64,000 bases of DNA from Bacteroidales bacterium UBA3623 (GCA_002373715.1 DFLI01000106.1:20087-84086); one strand, 5' to 3'. Shown: positions 1 through 7,986, counted from the stretch's first letter. Numbers and translations: made by a program. The notes: generated by a model not told the origin, from the letters alone.

Positions 1-392
1 GCCGTCACATCGGCCGGGTTGAAGATAACCACCACGAACTTGGCATCCGGGCAGTACTTCTTGATGTTGTCACCGAATTCGGCAGCAATCTGGCAGTTGC
101 CCTTCAGCAGGTCCTCACGGGTCATGCCTTCTTTACGAGGTGCTCCACCGGAGGAGATGATGTACTTGGCATCCTTGAATGCCTCGGCGGGATTGATGGT
201 GGCGGTGAAGTTCACGCCCTCGAAGGCGCAGTGATCCATTTCTGCCAGAACACCCTTCAGACCGGGCTCAAAGATATCGTACAGGCAGATGTTGGAAGAC
301 AAACCCAGGCAGGCGGCCGTCTGGGCCATGTTGGAGCCAATCATGCCGGCGGCGCCGACAATCAGGAGCTTTTCATCAGTGAGGAATTTCAT
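1..392 (-). CDS. mdh: Malate dehydrogenase, N-terminal part (truncated by window edge)
   Basis: Reverse-strand frame beginning MKFLTDEKLLIVGAAGMIGS with the glycine-rich Rossmann loop (VGAAGMIGS, about residues 12-20), followed by an acidic strand end (LYDIF) and the SSGGAPRKEGMTREDLL segment that forms the mobile active-site loop in lactate/malate dehydrogenases. The enzyme interconverts malate and oxaloacetate with NAD in the cytoplasm and feeds the reductive branch to fumarate/succinate in anaerobic Bacteroidales. Only about 130 residues lie in the window. The start is the ATG at 392-390, preceded by a -7 element (TATCTTTG) on the same strand about 40 nt upstream. MDH rather than LDH is inferred from overall similarity to Bacteroidetes Mdh; the substrate-specificity residue is outside or near the edge. 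Confidence 0.9.
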   Translation of the reverse strand, partial: MKFLTDEKLLIVGAAGMIGSNMAQTAACLGLSSNICLYDIFEPGLKGVLAEMDHCAFEGVNFTATINPAEAFKDAKYIISSGGAPRKEGMTREDLLKGNCQIAAEFGDNIKKYCPDAKFVVVIFNPADVT

Positions 393-434
393 GATAAATT
401 TATGTTTTTAATGTAACTTTCGTTTTTCAGCCTA

Positions 435-442
435 CAAAGATA
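435..442 (-). promoter_or_regulatory. -7 promoter element for mdh
   Basis: TATCTTTG on the minus strand matches the Bacteroidetes consensus TAnnTTTG and sits 42 nt before the mdh ATG. No clear TTG was seen at the expected -33 position. Confidence 0.5.
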
Positions 443-464
443 CGAATTTCTGAGGAAAGATTCG

Positions 465-493
465 TTGGAAATGACAAAAATGCATTATCTTTG
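465..493 (+). promoter_or_regulatory. Promoter for the structured RNA / phosphopantetheinyl transferase transcript
   Basis: TTG at 465-467, an 18-nt spacer, then TATCTTTG at 486-493. This is a good match to the Bacteroidetes primary-sigma promoter. Transcription would begin near 498-500, leaving about 170 nt before the next start codon at 670. That leader is filled by the folded RNA described separately. Confidence 0.6.
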
Positions 494-499
494 TGGCGC

Positions 500-655
500 T
501 TAATTGTAACGACTAATATGGAGCCTCCCAGTCAGGTTAAATCCAATCAGTTAACGGGCGTCGGTTCAGACGACCCTCTGTCGCGATTGTATACCCTTGA
601 ATGCTAAAAAACCCGGTGCCCTTGGGGCATGCGGGCGGCTTTGTATTGTTGTTCA
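500..655 (+). ncRNA. Structured RNA candidate (6S-like or structured 5' leader)
   Basis: Directly visible: 514-529 pairs with 633-648 as a 16-step closing helix with a single U·C mismatch (several G·U pairs). Inside lie a hairpin GTTAA 536-540 / TTAAC 551-555, a second GGGCGTC 556-562 / GACG-A-CCC 569-576 with a bulged A, and a third TGCCC 617-621 / GGGCA 625-629 with a UUG loop. It follows a good promoter by a few nucleotides and encodes no convincing protein. Length (about 150 nt) and the long closing helix recall 6S RNA, for which a Bacteroidetes version (6S-Flavo) is known. No U-tract follows, so it may instead be a leader of the downstream gene. The identity is inference; the fold is seen. 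Confidence 0.5.
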
Positions 656-669
656 AACCAAACCATTGA

Positions 670-1308
670 ATGGGACTATATTTAAAGAAGAAACTTGAGA
701 ACGAAGCCACCATCGGCGTGTGGCAAGTAACCGAAACGGAGGAGGAACTCATTGCCCTGAGCGCCACCCCCACGGACGAGATGGAAGAAATCTCGTTCAT
801 CAAAAGCGAAAGCCTGCGCAAACAGCGCCTGGCCGTTCGCGCCCTGCTCAACACCCTCTTTGAAGAGAAGGTGTACCTGAGCCACCACGACAACGGCAAA
901 CCGTACCTGGAGAATAATCCGGTGAACATCTCCATCACCCATACGGAAAAATACGTGGCAGTTATCCTGCACGAGGAGGAAGACTGCGGCATAGATATCG
1001 AATCCCTGGACCGCGACTTCTCGGCCGTAGAGAAGAAGGCCCTGAGCGAAGACGAAATTGACGACCTGGAGGAAGAGAAGAGGAACGAGCAGCTGGCCAT
1101 CTACTGGTGCGCCAAGGAAGCCATCTTCAAACTCCTGAGCCGGTATAACGTGGACTTCGCCGAGCAGATAGAGATTGAGCGCTTCCGTCCCCGCGGGGAA
1201 GGAGAGCTGGAGGCCACCTTCATTGATAAGAACGAAGACGAGCAGGAGTTCGACCTGGAGTACATGACCTTCGACCGCCACGTGCTGGTGTGGGTTGTAG
1301 GCGACTAG
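670..1308 (+). CDS. 4'-phosphopantetheinyl transferase superfamily protein
   Basis: Cytoplasmic enzyme of 212 residues that transfers the phosphopantetheine arm of CoA to a carrier-protein serine. The Sfp/AcpT signatures are present in order: ISITHTEKYVAV (about residue 92), the Mg-binding GIDIES (about 112) and WCAKEAIFKL (about 145), whose Glu completes the metal site. The middle is unusually rich in Asp/Glu (EKKALSEDEIDDLEEEKRNE). It may act on the fatty-acid acyl carrier protein, as Sfp-type enzymes do in lineages without a trimeric AcpS; whether this genome has an AcpS cannot be seen here. It is preceded by a folded RNA leader and followed by a strong terminator, so it is probably monocistronic. 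Confidence 0.88.
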   Translation: MGLYLKKKLENEATIGVWQVTETEEELIALSATPTDEMEEISFIKSESLRKQRLAVRALLNTLFEEKVYLSHHDNGKPYLENNPVNISITHTEKYVAVILHEEEDCGIDIESLDRDFSAVEKKALSEDEIDDLEEEKRNEQLAIYWCAKEAIFKLLSRYNVDFAEQIEIERFRPRGEGELEATFIDKNEDEQEFDLEYMTFDRHVLVWVVGD

Positions 1309-1400
1309 AGGCCTGCCCCGGGCCCATTGTTGAAAACTTTGGGCCGATAGGAAACATGAAGGTTATATTTTAGAATATTTCTAAATAAAGAATTTTCGCA

Positions 1401-1434
1401 AGCTGTTGATTCATAACGAATTAACAGCTTTTTT
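1401..1434 (+). terminator. Rho-independent terminator after the phosphopantetheinyl transferase
   Basis: Stem AGCTGTTGATTC (1401-1412) / GAATTAACAGCT (1418-1429), 12 pairs with one G·U, loop ATAAC, followed by six T (1429-1434). Confidence 0.85.
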
Positions 1435-1467
1435 CGCGCTCTGTTGATAACTTTTTCTTGAAAAAGC

Positions 1468-1499
1468 TTGGGAAAGTTGGATAGTAACAATTATCTTTG
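1468..1499 (+). promoter_or_regulatory. nrdD promoter
   Basis: TTG at 1468-1470 (an alternative lies at 1477-1479) and TATCTTTG at 1492-1499. The nrdD ATG is 45 nt further on. No clear NrdR-box palindrome was recognised in 1435-1544. Confidence 0.55.
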
Positions 1500-1544
1500 T
1501 TCCCGAGGGCAAAGCCCCTGTGATTACCAACTAGAACTAGACCT

Positions 1545-3755
1545 ATGGTTAAGAGTGTATTAAAGCGCGACGGACGCCGCGTTGATTTCAACAATCAGAA
1601 GATTGTAGCCGCCATTCTGAAGGCAATGGATGTGACCGACGGAGGTGAGGACATCGTTCTTGCCGCCCAGATTGCCCAGACCATTTCCGAGCTGGACAAG
1701 GATGTCATGACCGTGGAAGAAATCCAGGAAGTGGTAGAGAACCACCTGATGAACAGCCCCCGCCAGGAGGTTGCTAAGGAGTACATCCGCTACCGCAACA
1801 AGCGCAACATCGCACGTAAGGCCAAGAGCAACGAAATCTTCGAGACCATTATCCAGGCGCAGTCCAATGATATCACTCGCGAAAACGCCAACATGAACGC
1901 AGACACCCCTGCAGGCATGATGATGAAGTTCGCCTCCGAAGCTACCAAAAGCTATGTGGACGAGTGCCTCCTGAGCGACCCTGTGCGCGAAGCCGTAGCC
2001 AACAACTACATCCACATCCACGATAAGGATTACTATCCCACCAAGTCCCTCACCTGCATCCAGCACCCCCTGGACATCATCCTGGAGCACGGCCTCAAGG
2101 CAGGACACGGCGAATCCCGTCCTGCCAAGCGCATCGAGACCGCCAGCGTGCTGGCCTGCATCTCCATGGAAACCGTCCAGAACGAAATGCACGGCGGCCA
2201 GGCCATTCCCGCCTTCGACTTCTACCTGGCTCCTTACGTGCGCAAAACCTTTGAAGAAGAGGTGGACAAGGCGGCCGATCTGTTCAACACAGACCTCGCA
2301 GACGTGAAGGAAAGAAAAGTAGACGACTATATCAAAAGAGATCTGATTGGCCTCCAGGGCAAAGACCGCGCCTTCCAGCACGCCATCAACCAGACCGTGA
2401 ACCGCGTGCACCAGGCCATGGAAGCCTTTGTCCACAACATGAACACCATCCACAGCCGTGGCGGTAACCAGGTTGTGTTCTCCTCCATCAACTACGGTAC
2501 GGATACGTCGGCAGAAGGCCGCTGCATTATCCGTGAGATCCTGAACACCACCTACGAGGGTGTGGGCAACGGCTCCACCGCCATCTTCCCCATCCAGATC
2601 TGGAAGAAAAAGCGCGGCGTTTCCTACCTGCCGGAAGATCCCAACTACGACCTCTATAAATTCGCCTGCAAGGTTTCGGCCCGTCGTTTCTTCCCCAACT
2701 TCCTCAACCTGGATGCTTCCTACAACCAGGACGATGCCTGGAAAGCAGACGACCCCAAACGCTACGAGCACGAGGTAGCCACCATGGGTTGCCGCACGCG
2801 CGTGTATGGCAACAAGTTCGGCCCCAAGACCTCCATCGGCCGCGGTAACCTGAGCTTCACCACCATCAATATTGTGAAACTGGCCATCGAGGCCATGAAC
2901 GAAGAGTCCGACAAGAACCTCCGCATCCAGAAGTTCTTCAAGAAACTGGATTGGGCCCTGGATATTGCCGCCCGCCAGCTCAACGAGCGCTATGAATTCC
3001 AGAAGACCGCCCTCAAGAAGCAGTTCCCGCTGCTGATGGCCGGCCTCTGGCTGGGCAGCGAAAAACTGGAAGACACGGATTCCATTGAGTCCGTCATCAA
3101 CCAGGGCACCCTGTCCATCGGCTTCATCGGCCTGGCCGAATGCCTGATTGCCCTTGTTGGCAAGCACCACGGAGAAAGCGAAGAAGCCCAGGAGCTGGGT
3201 CTGCGCATCATCTCCCACATGTCCGAAAAGATCAACGGCTTTGCCGAGACGTTCCAGCACAACTTTACCTTCCTGGCCACTCCGGCAGAAGGCCTCTCCG
3301 GCAAGTTCACCAAGAGAGACAAGAAAACCTTCGGCGTGCTGCCCGGCATCACGGACAAGGACTACTACACCAACTCCAGCCACATCCCGGTGTACTATCA
3401 CTGCACCCCGGAGCACAAGGCCAAGATTGAGGGCCCGTACCACAAGTACGAGAACGCCGGCCATATCTTCTACGTGGAAGTAGACGGAGACGCCACCCAC
3501 AACCCCGAGGCCATCATGCGCATTGTGGACCTGATGGACAAGTACGACATTGGTTACGGCTCCGTGAACCACAACCGCAACCGCTGCATGGACTGCGGTT
3601 ACGAGAACGCCGACGACAACCTCACCGAGTGCCCGCACTGCCACGGCCATCACATTGACACCCTGCAGCGCATCACCGGTTACCTGGTGGGCACCACCGA
3701 CCGTTGGAACTCCGGTAAATTAGCAGAACTCCACGACAGAGTTGTGCACAAATAG
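1545..3755 (+). CDS. nrdD: Anaerobic (class III) ribonucleoside-triphosphate reductase
   Basis: Glycyl-radical enzyme of 736 residues that reduces ribonucleoside triphosphates to deoxy forms under anoxia. An N-terminal ATP-cone covers about residues 2-95 (KSVLKRDGRRVDF, YIRYRNKRNIAR), the catalytic ten-stranded barrel follows, and the C-terminus has a four-Cys zinc site (C681, C684, C696, C699 in NRCMDCGYEN...ECPHCHG). The radical site is RITGYLVG, with Gly712 as the expected radical residue. Length is normal for the family. The partner activase nrdG follows after a terminator-like repeat, as is usual in Bacteroidales. This is the only ribonucleotide reductase in the window and supports an anaerobic lifestyle. 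Confidence 0.97.
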   Translation: MVKSVLKRDGRRVDFNNQKIVAAILKAMDVTDGGEDIVLAAQIAQTISELDKDVMTVEEIQEVVENHLMNSPRQEVAKEYIRYRNKRNIARKAKSNEIFETIIQAQSNDITRENANMNADTPAGMMMKFASEATKSYVDECLLSDPVREAVANNYIHIHDKDYYPTKSLTCIQHPLDIILEHGLKAGHGESRPAKRIETASVLACISMETVQNEMHGGQAIPAFDFYLAPYVRKTFEEEVDKAADLFNTDLADVKERKVDDYIKRDLIGLQGKDRAFQHAINQTVNRVHQAMEAFVHNMNTIHSRGGNQVVFSSINYGTDTSAEGRCIIREILNTTYEGVGNGSTAIFPIQIWKKKRGVSYLPEDPNYDLYKFACKVSARRFFPNFLNLDASYNQDDAWKADDPKRYEHEVATMGCRTRVYGNKFGPKTSIGRGNLSFTTINIVKLAIEAMNEESDKNLRIQKFFKKLDWALDIAARQLNERYEFQKTALKKQFPLLMAGLWLGSEKLEDTDSIESVINQGTLSIGFIGLAECLIALVGKHHGESEEAQELGLRIISHMSEKINGFAETFQHNFTFLATPAEGLSGKFTKRDKKTFGVLPGITDKDYYTNSSHIPVYYHCTPEHKAKIEGPYHKYENAGHIFYVEVDGDATHNPEAIMRIVDLMDKYDIGYGSVNHNRNRCMDCGYENADDNLTECPHCHGHHIDTLQRITGYLVGTTDRWNSGKLAELHDRVVHK

Positions 3756-3784
3756 CCTGCGCTATTTGTGCCCGAAGGGCTCTT

Positions 3785-3833
3785 AACGTTACCCCTCCCC
3801 GACCCCCCCTCCCTCGGGGAGGGGACTTTTTTG
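3785..3833 (+). repeat. GC-rich terminator repeat, copy 1 (between nrdD and nrdG)
   Basis: Stem CCCCTCCCCGA (3792-3802) / TCGGGGAGGGG (3814-3824), followed by six T at 3827-3832. It works as a terminator after nrdD. The same framework (ACGTTAC, C-rich arm, TCGGGG arm, T-tract) recurs inverted at 4386-4432, so nrdG is bracketed by two related copies pointing toward each other. Confidence 0.75.
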
Positions 3834-3860
3834 TGAGATACCACTTATTATTGAAAAGTC

Positions 3861-4367
3861 GTGAAGATTAGAGTACTGGATATCATTCACCAGACCATGG
3901 CCGACGGACCCGGTTTCCGTACGGCCATTTACTGCGCGGGTTGCAAGCATGCCTGTAAGGGCTGCCACAACCCCCAGAGCTGGGATTTCAACGCCGGCCA
4001 GTGGATGGACGTAGAGGAACTGCTGGAGATGATAAAGGCCGATGACCTATCGGACGTGAGCTTCTCGGGAGGAGACCCTTTCTACCAGGTGGACGGCTTT
4101 ACCGAGCTGGCCCGCCGCATCAAGGAAGAGACCTCCAAGACCATCTGGTGCTGGACGGGCTTCACCCTGGAGGAAATTCAGGCATCGGCCGATATGTCCC
4201 GCATGCTGCCCTATCTGGACGTGCTGGTAGACGGCCCCTTCATCCTGGAACAGCGGGACACCGACCTCCTTTTCCGCGGAAGCCCCAACCAGAGAATTAT
4301 CTATTTACACGGAAACCCGCCCCAAGATGATATTCCGGGGACAGTAGCACTGGAACCGCTAAGGTAA
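3861..4367 (+). CDS. nrdG: Anaerobic ribonucleotide reductase activating protein (radical SAM)
   Basis: Short radical-SAM activase (168 residues) that uses a [4Fe-4S] cluster and S-adenosylmethionine to generate the glycyl radical on NrdD. The cluster motif is CKHACKGC (C28, C32, C35), preceded by GPGFRTAIYCAG, and the SAM-contacting GGDPF appears at about residue 70 (SFSGGDPFYQ). The start is a GTG at 3861, giving MKIRVLDIIHQTMADGPG. Length and order match NrdG. It lies 105 nt downstream of nrdD with a terminator-like hairpin between, so expression may depend on read-through or on a promoter not recognised here. Confidence 0.95.
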   Translation: MKIRVLDIIHQTMADGPGFRTAIYCAGCKHACKGCHNPQSWDFNAGQWMDVEELLEMIKADDLSDVSFSGGDPFYQVDGFTELARRIKEETSKTIWCWTGFTLEEIQASADMSRMLPYLDVLVDGPFILEQRDTDLLFRGSPNQRIIYLHGNPPQDDIPGTVALEPLR

Positions 4368-4385
4368 GGTCGAATCGAAGTTCCA

Positions 4386-4432
4386 TAAAAAGCCCTCCCC
4401 CGAGGGGAGGGTTTAGGAGGGGAGTAACGTGA
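4386..4432 (-). repeat. GC-rich terminator repeat, copy 2 (after nrdG, reverse orientation)
   Basis: Hairpin CCCTCCCC (4393-4400) / GGGGAGGG (4404-4411), loop CGA. On the minus strand it is followed by CTTTTTATGG, so it terminates the EnvC-like gene transcribed toward it. The outer part on the minus strand (CACGTTACTCCCCTCC) corresponds to copy 1 (AACGTTACCCCTCCCC). Confidence 0.7.
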
Positions 4433-4454
4433 GTGCTCTTGAAAACTGGTTAAA

Positions 4455-5657
4455 TCACTTTAACCAGTTTTCTGGGTTCTGTGGAGCAGATCCTTTCCAC
4501 AATTCGAAGTGGAATAAGTCTTCCCCGCCTATGGTATCCACCGTGCCCACCACCTGGCCGGTGGTTATTTTTTGCCCGGCTTTCACCGTAACCGCCTTGA
4601 GCTTGCTGTACAGGGTGAAGTACTCTCCGTGGTTCACCAGCACGCACTGGTTGTAGCCCGGCAGCACCACCACCTGGGTAACCGTGCCGTTAAAGACGGC
4701 CTTTACCTGGGCATCCCGCTTCACCACCAGCGTTACGCCGTTGTTCTGGGGCAGCTGCACATTCTTGTATACCGGATGGGCATGCTTGCCGAAGCTTTCC
4801 ACTACCGTTCCCTCTACCGGCCAGGGCAGGCGGCCCTTGTTGGCGGCAAACTCGCCCGAAAGCTTGGTGTCTATCTGCGTAGAGGTGGTTTTGCTGCCGC
4901 TTCCCTTCTTGGCTTTGCCGCCGCTCTGCTTCTTGGTTTGCTGGCGGATTAAATCGGCAATCTTTCTGTTGAGCTCTTCCTTCTGGCGGTTCTTTTCCTT
5001 GAGCTGCTTCTCGTAGGTTCTGCGGTCTTTCTTGAGCTTGTCCACCATCTTGGAAGCATCCCCCTCTTCGCTGCGGAGCTGGGCCCTCTCGTTCACCACC
5101 TTCTGCTTCATCTGGTTGGTTTCTGCCTTCAGCTTGTTCAGACGGGTTTTCTGCACCTCCAATTCTGCAGCGGCCTCCTTCACTTTCTGGGCCTGGTCGT
5201 TCATTTGGGCCGACAGGTTGCGAAGGTACCCCAGGCGGTTGAAGGCCTGGCTCACCGAACCGCTGGAAAGCACGTACATATACCACAGACGCGTATCCCG
5301 GTTCCTGTAGGCCCCCTTCACCAGGCGGGCATAATAGTATTGCAGGGTGTCGTGGCGGGCCTGCAGGCGGTCCAGTTCCCGCTGGCACTGGCGCAGGGAA
5401 TCGTTCAGCACCTTGAGGGTTTGGTCGTAGCTGGCAATGAGCTGCTCCCGGGCCGATATTTTGCGCCGCACAAGGGTGAGGCTGCTCAGTACCTCCGAGC
5501 TGCGCATGTTGTTCTGGCTTAGCTTGCGGTTAAGAAGCTCGATGTCTTTTTCCAGTTGGGCTCGCTGCTTCTCCAGGCGGTTCACCGACGCGTTCTGGGC
5601 TCCGGCGTTCACCACCGTAGCAAAAGCCAACAATATGAGAATCAGAACTTTTCTCAT
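4455..5657 (-). CDS. EnvC-like murein hydrolase activator (coiled coil plus degenerate LytM/M23 domain)
   Basis: Exported 400-residue protein. A signal peptide (MRKVLILILLAFATVVNAGAQ) precedes a long charged coiled coil (about 22-265, RLEKQRAQLEKDIELLNRKL and similar), a Gly/Lys/Ser linker, and a C-terminal LytM/M23 domain (about 290-400). Active M23 peptidases use His-x3-Asp and His-x-His. Here the first site reads NNGVTLVVKRD without the zinc His-x3-Asp, and the usual YxHL is YSKL, while FHFELW survives. This fits EnvC, which activates amidases at the septum rather than cutting peptidoglycan itself. The start ATG overlaps the stop of the upstream TPR gene by 4 nt, so the two are translationally coupled. 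Confidence 0.85.
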   Translation of the reverse strand: MRKVLILILLAFATVVNAGAQNASVNRLEKQRAQLEKDIELLNRKLSQNNMRSSEVLSSLTLVRRKISAREQLIASYDQTLKVLNDSLRQCQRELDRLQARHDTLQYYYARLVKGAYRNRDTRLWYMYVLSSGSVSQAFNRLGYLRNLSAQMNDQAQKVKEAAAELEVQKTRLNKLKAETNQMKQKVVNERAQLRSEEGDASKMVDKLKKDRRTYEKQLKEKNRQKEELNRKIADLIRQQTKKQSGGKAKKGSGSKTTSTQIDTKLSGEFAANKGRLPWPVEGTVVESFGKHAHPVYKNVQLPQNNGVTLVVKRDAQVKAVFNGTVTQVVVLPGYNQCVLVNHGEYFTLYSKLKAVTVKAGQKITTGQVVGTVDTIGGEDLFHFELWKGSAPQNPENWLK

Positions 5658-7291
5658 TGCTTGCCGGAGGCATCCAGGCGGGCGGCCTGGCTACGGTAAA
5701 TCTTGGCGGTATCGGCCTCTCCCAAAGCCTCCAGCACCGTGGCATAGTGGCGCAGGATAACGGCGCTCTCCTTGCCGCCATACAGCATGGCGTGCTTGAA
5801 GAAGGGTTTGGCTTCAATATCTTTCCCCATCAGATGCAGAATCCAGGCAAAGGTGTCCAGATAGGTGGCGTTGTCCGGTTCCTGTTCGATGGTTTTCTTA
5901 GACATGTTGTAGGCCTTTTTAAGGTCTTTACCCTCTTCGCACAGGTAGTAGGCGTAGTTGTTGAGCACCGGAGCGTAGTCCGGATTAATCTTGAGGGCGT
6001 TTTTGTAGGCCTTATAGGCGTTCTTGTTGTCTCCTTTGGAGTGGTAGGCGTCTCCCAGCTGCGTCCAGGCATTCAGGCAAATCTCTTTGTCCTTGGGGAA
6101 ACGGTTAAGCATCATCTGGCTGTTGGAGATAATGCTGTCCCAATCTTCCAGGTTGTAGCTGGCCAGGTTGGCATAATCCAGGAATGCCAGGTTGTTAAAG
6201 TGCTCGTATCCTTGCAGGGAACGCTCACGGAGGGCTTCCCAGTCTTGCTGGAGCTGCAGATACTGCACGTAGGTGGCCGCCTGGGTAAGGCTTTCGGGGT
6301 ATAAATCGGCCGATTGGCGGAACCACTTGCCCGCCTCTTTTTCCCGGCCCGTGGAATAATAATAGCTGCCGATGGTGGTGAGCAGGGTGCTGTCCGTGGG
6401 ATGGGCGGCCCCGGCCATGACGGCCAGGGAGTCGAAACCGGCCCGGTGAATCTGGAGAATCTTAGGATCCAGGGAGCGGGTGAGGTTTCCTATATACATG
6501 CTTTTGCTGGAGGCCGATACGTCCTTGGACGAGAAGAAAGGCTCCAGGGTTTTGAAATAGTCCGGATAGCGGCGCATGTGCCGGTAAACCTCCGACTTAC
6601 CCAGCACGGCGGGCAGATAGGCGCTGTCCAGCATGAGGGCTTCTTCGTAGCGCACAAGCGCCAGGGAATCTTTATAATCGGCCAGATAATAGTCTCCCAG
6701 CATGGAGAGGACGGACGGGACGGAGTACTGCTCGTTGAACTTTTCCAGGATGGCGGCGCCTTCGTCCTGCCGGCCCATGGCCGTGTATACGTCGTAGCGG
6801 GTGCGAACCACCTCTTCCGAAAGGCCGCGCTGCTTTTCAATCTCGTCCAGGGCTTTGAGGGCCTGCTCGTACTTCTGGTTTTTCAGGTACAGGTCCAGCA
6901 GTTCGTACCAGGTGCCGTCTTTGTCCGGGAAATCCTTTACCAGGGCCTCGTAGCGGGCTATTCCTTCGTCTTCCTTGTTCTGCAGCATGGACAGGCGGGC
7001 CGCCGTGTAGCGGTACCAGTAGTTGGTGCTGTCCAGGGCCACCGCCTTCGCGCTGGCCTCACACGCCGCCTCTATATCCCGGTCCTTGAGGGCCGACAGG
7101 GAAAGGTAGTACCAGACGGCGTCGTTCTCCGGCTGGGCAATGGAAAGGGTTTTCAGAAGTTTGCGGGCTTTTTTGTTTTGCCCGTTAGTATAAAAGGAGA
7201 CTGCATCCACCAGATTGGCGTCCACTTCCTGAGCAGGTACAACCACCTGCCAGGTGCACAAAAGGAGAAGAGCCACTACGTATTTTCTCAT
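5654..7291 (-). CDS. Exported tetratricopeptide-repeat protein
   Basis: Protein of 545 residues with a signal peptide (MRKYVVALLLLCTWQVVVPAQ) and TPR-type helical hairpins throughout, for example AVWYYLSLSALKDRDIEAAC, GTWYELLDLYLKNQKYEQAL and a clear C-terminal run AWTQLGDAYHSKGDNKNAYK. It probably acts as a periplasmic or outer-membrane scaffold. It is coupled to the EnvC-like gene (4-nt overlap), suggesting a shared role in cell-wall remodelling or division; this is inference from context. The promoter -7 element TACTTTTG (7298-7305) ends 6 nt before the ATG, with TTG at -33, so the message is probably leaderless. Confidence 0.85.
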   Translation of the reverse strand: MRKYVVALLLLCTWQVVVPAQEVDANLVDAVSFYTNGQNKKARKLLKTLSIAQPENDAVWYYLSLSALKDRDIEAACEASAKAVALDSTNYWYRYTAARLSMLQNKEDEGIARYEALVKDFPDKDGTWYELLDLYLKNQKYEQALKALDEIEKQRGLSEEVVRTRYDVYTAMGRQDEGAAILEKFNEQYSVPSVLSMLGDYYLADYKDSLALVRYEEALMLDSAYLPAVLGKSEVYRHMRRYPDYFKTLEPFFSSKDVSASSKSMYIGNLTRSLDPKILQIHRAGFDSLAVMAGAAHPTDSTLLTTIGSYYYSTGREKEAGKWFRQSADLYPESLTQAATYVQYLQLQQDWEALRERSLQGYEHFNNLAFLDYANLASYNLEDWDSIISNSQMMLNRFPKDKEICLNAWTQLGDAYHSKGDNKNAYKAYKNALKINPDYAPVLNNYAYYLCEEGKDLKKAYNMSKKTIEQEPDNATYLDTFAWILHLMGKDIEAKPFFKHAMLYGGKESAVILRHYATVLEALGEADTAKIYRSQAARLDASGKQ

Positions 7292-7297
7292 AACTTA

Positions 7298-7328
7298 CAA
7301 AAGTACGGGTTTTACAAAAAACATCCAA
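7298..7328 (-). promoter_or_regulatory. Promoter of the TPR/EnvC-like operon (leaderless)
   Basis: Minus strand: TTG at 7328-7326, 20-nt spacer, TACTTTTG at 7305-7298, then TAAGTT and ATG at 7291. The predicted transcription start falls at or next to the ATG. Confidence 0.7.
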
Positions 7329-7336
7329 CATCCCCC

Positions 7337-7367
7337 TTGGGATAATGAAGGAAAACCACTATTTTTG
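7337..7367 (+). promoter_or_regulatory. Promoter of the ECF sigma factor gene
   Basis: TTG at 7337-7339, 20-nt spacer, TATTTTTG at 7360-7367. Transcription should start near 7372-7374, which excludes the upstream in-frame ATG at 7345 as a start. The element is divergent from the TPR promoter. Confidence 0.65.
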
Positions 7368-7479
7368 TGTTCGCACTAAACAAATTTCAGACCCTTTGAA
7401 ACGTTTTAGGTCTTATTTGCATCTTATACAGTGGACAAGAGATGACGAATCTCCTGGCGCGGCGTCGTCCCTGGAAAGG

Positions 7480-7986
7480 ATGGCCGCCTCCTGTAAACAA
7501 GGAGACCGAAGCGCGCAAAGGCGTCTGTTTGAAGCTCTTTCGCCCAAAATGATGGCTCTGTGCCTGCGTTATATGGGCAATCGGGAAGATGCAGAAGACG
7601 TCCTTCAGGAAGGATTCATCACCCTCTTCACCAAAATTGACAGCTATGAAGGAGCAGGCTCCTTCGAAGGCTGGGCCAGAAGGATCTTTGTCAATACTGC
7701 ACTGATGCATCTCAGAAAAACAGACGCCCTGGGCCTGAGTGACGACATTGAGGAAGCCCGCCGCCTGTTCTCGGAAGAGGCCACGCCGCTGGAAAAAATA
7801 GGGTACAAGGAGCTCATGAGGCTCATCGAGGCCCTGCCTCCAGACGCCCGAACGGTCTTTAACATGTATGTGGTGGAAGGCTATTCCCACAAAGAAATAG
7901 CCAAGGAACTGGGATGTACGGAAGCCACCTCGCGCTCCAAGTTGCAACGCGCCAGGCTTCGTTTGCAGGAAATGATAGAAAAATGA
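7480..7986 (+). CDS. ECF-type RNA polymerase sigma factor
   Basis: Sigma-70 family, extracytoplasmic-function type, about 168 residues from the chosen start. Region 2 is clear (MMALCLRYMGNREDAEDVLQEGF, then FEGWARRIFVNTALMHLR) and region 4 ends the protein (LPPDARTVFNMYVVEGYSHKEIAKELGC, then SRSKLQRARLRLQEMI). The open frame extends up to an ATG at 7345, but the consensus promoter lies inside that extension, so I place the start at 7480 (MAASCKQGDRSAQ), where the family's N-terminal helix normally begins. TTG 7396 is an alternative. The stop overlaps the ATG of the next gene by 4 nt (ATGA), the usual sigma/anti-sigma arrangement. It probably directs an envelope-stress or nutrient regulon. Confidence 0.88.
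   Translation: MAASCKQGDRSAQRRLFEALSPKMMALCLRYMGNREDAEDVLQEGFITLFTKIDSYEGAGSFEGWARRIFVNTALMHLRKTDALGLSDDIEEARRLFSEEATPLEKIGYKELMRLIEALPPDARTVFNMYVVEGYSHKEIAKELGCTEATSRSKLQRARLRLQEMIEK

Noticed and set aside
1560..3653. Open frame of 697 codons on the minus strand
   Set aside because: It lies entirely antisense to nrdD, whose motifs are all present; the composition is that of a shadow frame in GC-rich DNA, with Val/Gly/His-rich repeats and no domain.
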